17,163 nt of DNA from assembly GCA_964526785.1 (NCBI GenBank), contig CAZGMJ010000086.1, positions 1-17,163 on the forward strand. The letters are read 5' to 3'. Under the pieces are notes generated by a model, which did not search any database, was not told where the DNA came from, and saw nothing but the letters and a program-made list of their open reading frames with translations. The translations under genes were made by a program, and so were the position numbers. Source of the DNA: CAZGMJ01 sp964526785 (GTDB lineage Bacteria; Planctomycetota; Phycisphaerae; Sedimentisphaerales; Anaerobacaceae). Position 1 is the first letter of the stretch, and each line of letters opens with the position of its first letter. Positions 15,652 to 17,163 of this stretch are shown piece after piece.

Positions 15652-16434
15652 GTGAAAACCGACCACGGTCTCACCATCGAGCAAATCTGGGCAAACTTTC
15701 ACGAAACCCGCGATGAATACCATCGCAATCTGCTCATGGAGCATTACCGAGACCTCGTCAGATATGCGGCCGAAAGGCTGCACGCCAAGCTGCCGGACAA
15801 GGTGGACGTCGACGACCTGATGAGCGCCGGCATCTTCGGCCTGATGGACGCGATCGACGCATTCGATCCGGAGAGAGGCGTGAAGTTCGAGACGTACTGC
15901 TCGCCGCGGGTCAAGGGTTCGATCCTCGACGAGCTTCGCAGTATGGACTGGGTGCCGCGTCTGGTCCGCGCCCGGGCGCACCAACTCTCCAAGGCGACGC
16001 ACGCCCTCGAGGTACATCTCGGCCGCAAGCCGACCGAGGAGGAGATCGCCGAAGAGCTGGATATGAACATGGACGACTTCAACCGGCTGCAGAAGGACGC
16101 CACCGCGGTCGGCCAGGTCTCGCTCAACACGAAGTACTCCGACGGGGAGGGCGAGAAGGACATCCGCGAGATCGACGTCATCCAGGACGAACGCAGCGAG
16201 AATCCCGTGACCGAAGCCCAGAAGCGCGACCTTAAGAACCTCCTGACCAAGGGCCTGACCCGCGCCGAACGCCTGATCATCGTGCTCTACTACTACGAGG
16301 AGATGACGATGAAGGAAATCGGCGCCACCCTCGATCTGTCCGAATCCCGCGTCTCCCAGATGCACTCTTCCATCATCGCACGACTCAAGGCGCAGATGGA
16401 CACGAGAAAGAAGGAGTTTGCCGTTACGTCGTAA
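15652..16434 (+). CDS. fliA: FliA/WhiG-family RNA polymerase sigma factor (sigma-28 type)
   Basis: A 260-residue alternative sigma factor. Region 2 is very clear: LVRYAAERLHAKLPDKVDVD, DDLMSAGIFGLMDAIDAFDP, ERGVKFETYCSPRVKGSILD and ELRSMDWVPR, the core- and -10-binding segment of the FliA/WhiG family. Region 3 (LEVHLGRKPTEEEIAEELDM) and region 4 with the -35-reading helix-turn-helix (MTMKEIGATLDLSESRVSQM) follow. Members direct transcription of flagellar or developmental genes; in planctomycetes this type is common and its regulon is not always motility. The start is GTG 15652, because GGAGG at 15641-15645 lies 6 nt before it; the in-frame ATG 15634 lies upstream of that ribosome binding site. 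It follows the MerR-type and FlgB-like genes on the same strand but has its own 400-nt leader, and is closed by hairpins and a terminator. No anti-sigma factor (FlgM) gene is visible. Confidence 0.93.
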   Translation: MKTDHGLTIEQIWANFHETRDEYHRNLLMEHYRDLVRYAAERLHAKLPDKVDVDDLMSAGIFGLMDAIDAFDPERGVKFETYCSPRVKGSILDELRSMDWVPRLVRARAHQLSKATHALEVHLGRKPTEEEIAEELDMNMDDFNRLQKDATAVGQVSLNTKYSDGEGEKDIREIDVIQDERSENPVTEAQKRDLKNLLTKGLTRAERLIIVLYYYEEMTMKEIGATLDLSESRVSQMHSSIIARLKAQMDTRKKEFAVTS

Positions 16435-16436
16435 CC

Positions 16437-16489
16437 GCTCGCGGCCGGGTGCGCGCCGACCGCGAGCCGGCAGACCTCTGTCCGGACAG
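16437..16489. repeat. Two consecutive dyads directly after the sigma gene
   Basis: GCTCGCGG (16437-16444) pairs perfectly with CCGCGAGC (16460-16467) across a 15-nt GC-rich loop, starting 2 nt after the stop codon. Next comes the 12-bp palindrome CTGTCCGGACAG (16478-16489). Both could stabilise the 3' end of the mRNA. Neither is followed by a T-run; the real terminator lies 37 nt further on. Confidence 0.5.
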
Positions 16490-16525
16490 GCGGTGAGAGA
16501 GAGCCTGTTCGACACACCCCTTTCG

Positions 16526-16555
16526 CTCCGGCAAGGTGCCGGAGTTTCATTTCTT
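16526..16555 (+). terminator. Intrinsic terminator of the sigma factor gene
   Basis: CTCCGGCA (16526-16533), loop AGG, TGCCGGAG (16537-16544): a perfect 8-bp stem followed by TTTCATTTCTT. It lies about 90 nt after the stop codon and is the best rho-independent terminator in the window. Confidence 0.75.
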
Positions 16556-16701
16556 CGATATGGGCAAGATACGTTTCTCACGGTAGATTTCCCAAGTTCA
16601 CATTGGCTTTCCGCCACCGGCGGATCTTCGATGTTTCTTCGGATAAGGGGCCAAGGGGTCGGCGTAGCAAGGCACTGGGGCAACAAGGGGTCGATGCCCG
16701 G

Positions 16702-16945
16702 TTGCATCTTGCCTATATTGATATTGGCTTCGTTTTTTCGAAAAGGCATTGAGGTATCCAGACGCTGAGGCACAAAGGACTGAGTCCGGCTGCATCTTTC
16801 CTATCTTATCGTTGGGTTTGTTTTGCATATTTGGGTTCCGGATGGGTGCGCATATGGCAATGTGGGTAGATATGTATTGGCGGTGCGTCTTTCTCCAAGT
16901 TGCTTTTGGCTTTGTTTTTTCGAAAAAGGTATTGCGGTACGCAGG
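16702..16945. repeat. Imperfect dispersed repeat family with TTTTCGAAAA core
   Basis: 16702-16736 and 16790-16824 match at about 26 of 35 positions (both begin TGCATCTT and pass through TTGG to GTTTT). 16724-16763 and 16906-16945 match at about 34 of 40 positions, both containing GTTTTTTCGAAAA, whose palindromic core is TTTTCGAAAA at 16735-16744 and TTTTTCGAAAAA at 16916-16927. In the minus-strand frames these units read as short lysine/asparagine/glutamine-rich peptides (SKKRSQYQYRQD, MQNKPN). I recall such peptides as recurrent spurious ORFs in planctomycete genomes, which suggests a dispersed repeat and not protein. Confidence 0.5.
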
Positions 16946-16982
16946 CATTGAAGCGCTGAGGAATCTCCGATGGATGTTGGGC

Positions 16983-17056
16983 CACAGAGGGCACAGAGTA
17001 CACAGAAAGATTCCCAGTAGAGGGGGGCGAGCACAGAGGGCACAGAGTACACAGAG
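16983..17056. repeat. Two copies of a 24-bp CACAGAG triplet repeat
   Basis: The same 24-bp segment occurs at 16983-17006 and 17032-17055, 49 bp apart. Each consists of three 9-nt units: CACAGAGGG, CACAGAGTA and a CACAGA ending. Related wording (CGCTGAGGCACAAAGG) occurs at 16763-16778. Such CACAGAG strings are, to my knowledge, frequent between genes in planctomycetes and relatives. Confidence 0.65.
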
Positions 17057-17163
17057 AACGAGTTCGGTTGGCCGGGTGTCGGCGGTGGTACTGGCACACC
17101 ACCCTTGCGGGCAACCGGTGCGGGTGTCGGGCGGGCATTGCTGATCCTCCAATGGCTGCGTTG

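Larger units (their letters stand above)
16556..17163. other. Non-coding tail made of degenerate dispersed repeats
   Basis: I see no credible gene. The open frames on both strands have repeat-like composition (for example MQNKPNDKIGKMQPD and FSKKRSQYQYRQD on the minus strand). The AT content rises sharply from about 16700. The tail contains the imperfect repeat copies and CACAGAG units listed separately. The window ends inside this region. Confidence 0.5.

Noticed and set aside
15284..15655. A 123-codon + strand frame with a fair ribosome binding site (GTG 15284)
   Set aside because: Composition is random-like, it overlaps the sigma gene start and contains the hairpin insertion. Kept as non-coding, with low certainty.
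15637..16773. A 378-codon minus-strand open frame
   Set aside because: Antisense to the sigma factor and extended into repeats; no recognisable protein.
1..17163. tRNA, rRNA or CRISPR
   Set aside because: No tRNA-like cloverleaf with a GGTTCGA-type T-arm, no rRNA stretches, and no regularly spaced identical repeats with unique spacers were seen; the CACAGAG arrays have only two copies.

Overview
The window reads as a chromosomal segment from a planctomycete, most likely of the Phycisphaerae / Sedimentisphaerales type and possibly a metagenome assembly. This is inferred from gene content. The pointers are a secreted PQQ-type beta-propeller beginning with a WPQWRG motif, a secreted di-heme protein related to the hydrazine synthase alpha subunit (HzsA), an exosortase-like/EpsI-like pair, a FliA/WhiG-type sigma factor, and intergenic DNA full of short hairpin and CACAGAG-type repeats. 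Coding DNA is GC-rich; the intergenic stretches around 13.65-14.01 kb and 16.55-16.98 kb are visibly richer in AT.

Region 1 (1-6575, + strand) has three exported or membrane proteins, each apparently with its own promoter: a secreted PQQ-repeat protein (482-1789), a polytopic membrane protein of the LIC_10190 type split by one frameshift (2040-3784), and an 855-residue HzsA-like di-heme propeller protein (4008-6575). Region 2 (6645-8883) holds an exosortase-fold membrane protein that seems to have lost the catalytic Cys and His, translationally coupled (ATGA overlap) to an EpsI-like protein. A small secreted protein with a C-terminal membrane anchor converges on them, with stop codons interlocked over 4 nt.

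Region 3 (9152-12184) is a two-gene carbohydrate unit: a NagX/HGSNAT-type (DUF5009) membrane acyltransferase and, 24 nt later, a GH97 lipoprotein with the residues of the retaining branch. Region 4 (12431-13504, minus strand) is a GAF-GGDEF diguanylate cyclase with intact active site and RxxD inhibitory site. Region 5 (13.9-16.55 kb, + strand) looks like a small motility/regulatory cluster: a good promoter with an 18-bp dyad over its -10, a short MerR-type regulator, a FlgB-like rod protein, and a FliA/WhiG sigma factor followed by hairpins and an intrinsic terminator. The end (16.56-17.16 kb) appears non-coding and made of degenerate dispersed repeats.

The most interesting items are the apparently inactive exosortase-like/EpsI-like module with its converging C-terminally anchored neighbour, the dyad-covered promoter of the MerR/FlgB-like/FliA cluster, a hairpin element bracketed by 12-bp direct repeats before the sigma gene, and the repeat-rich tail. 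All family calls come from reading motifs by eye; no database search was run.
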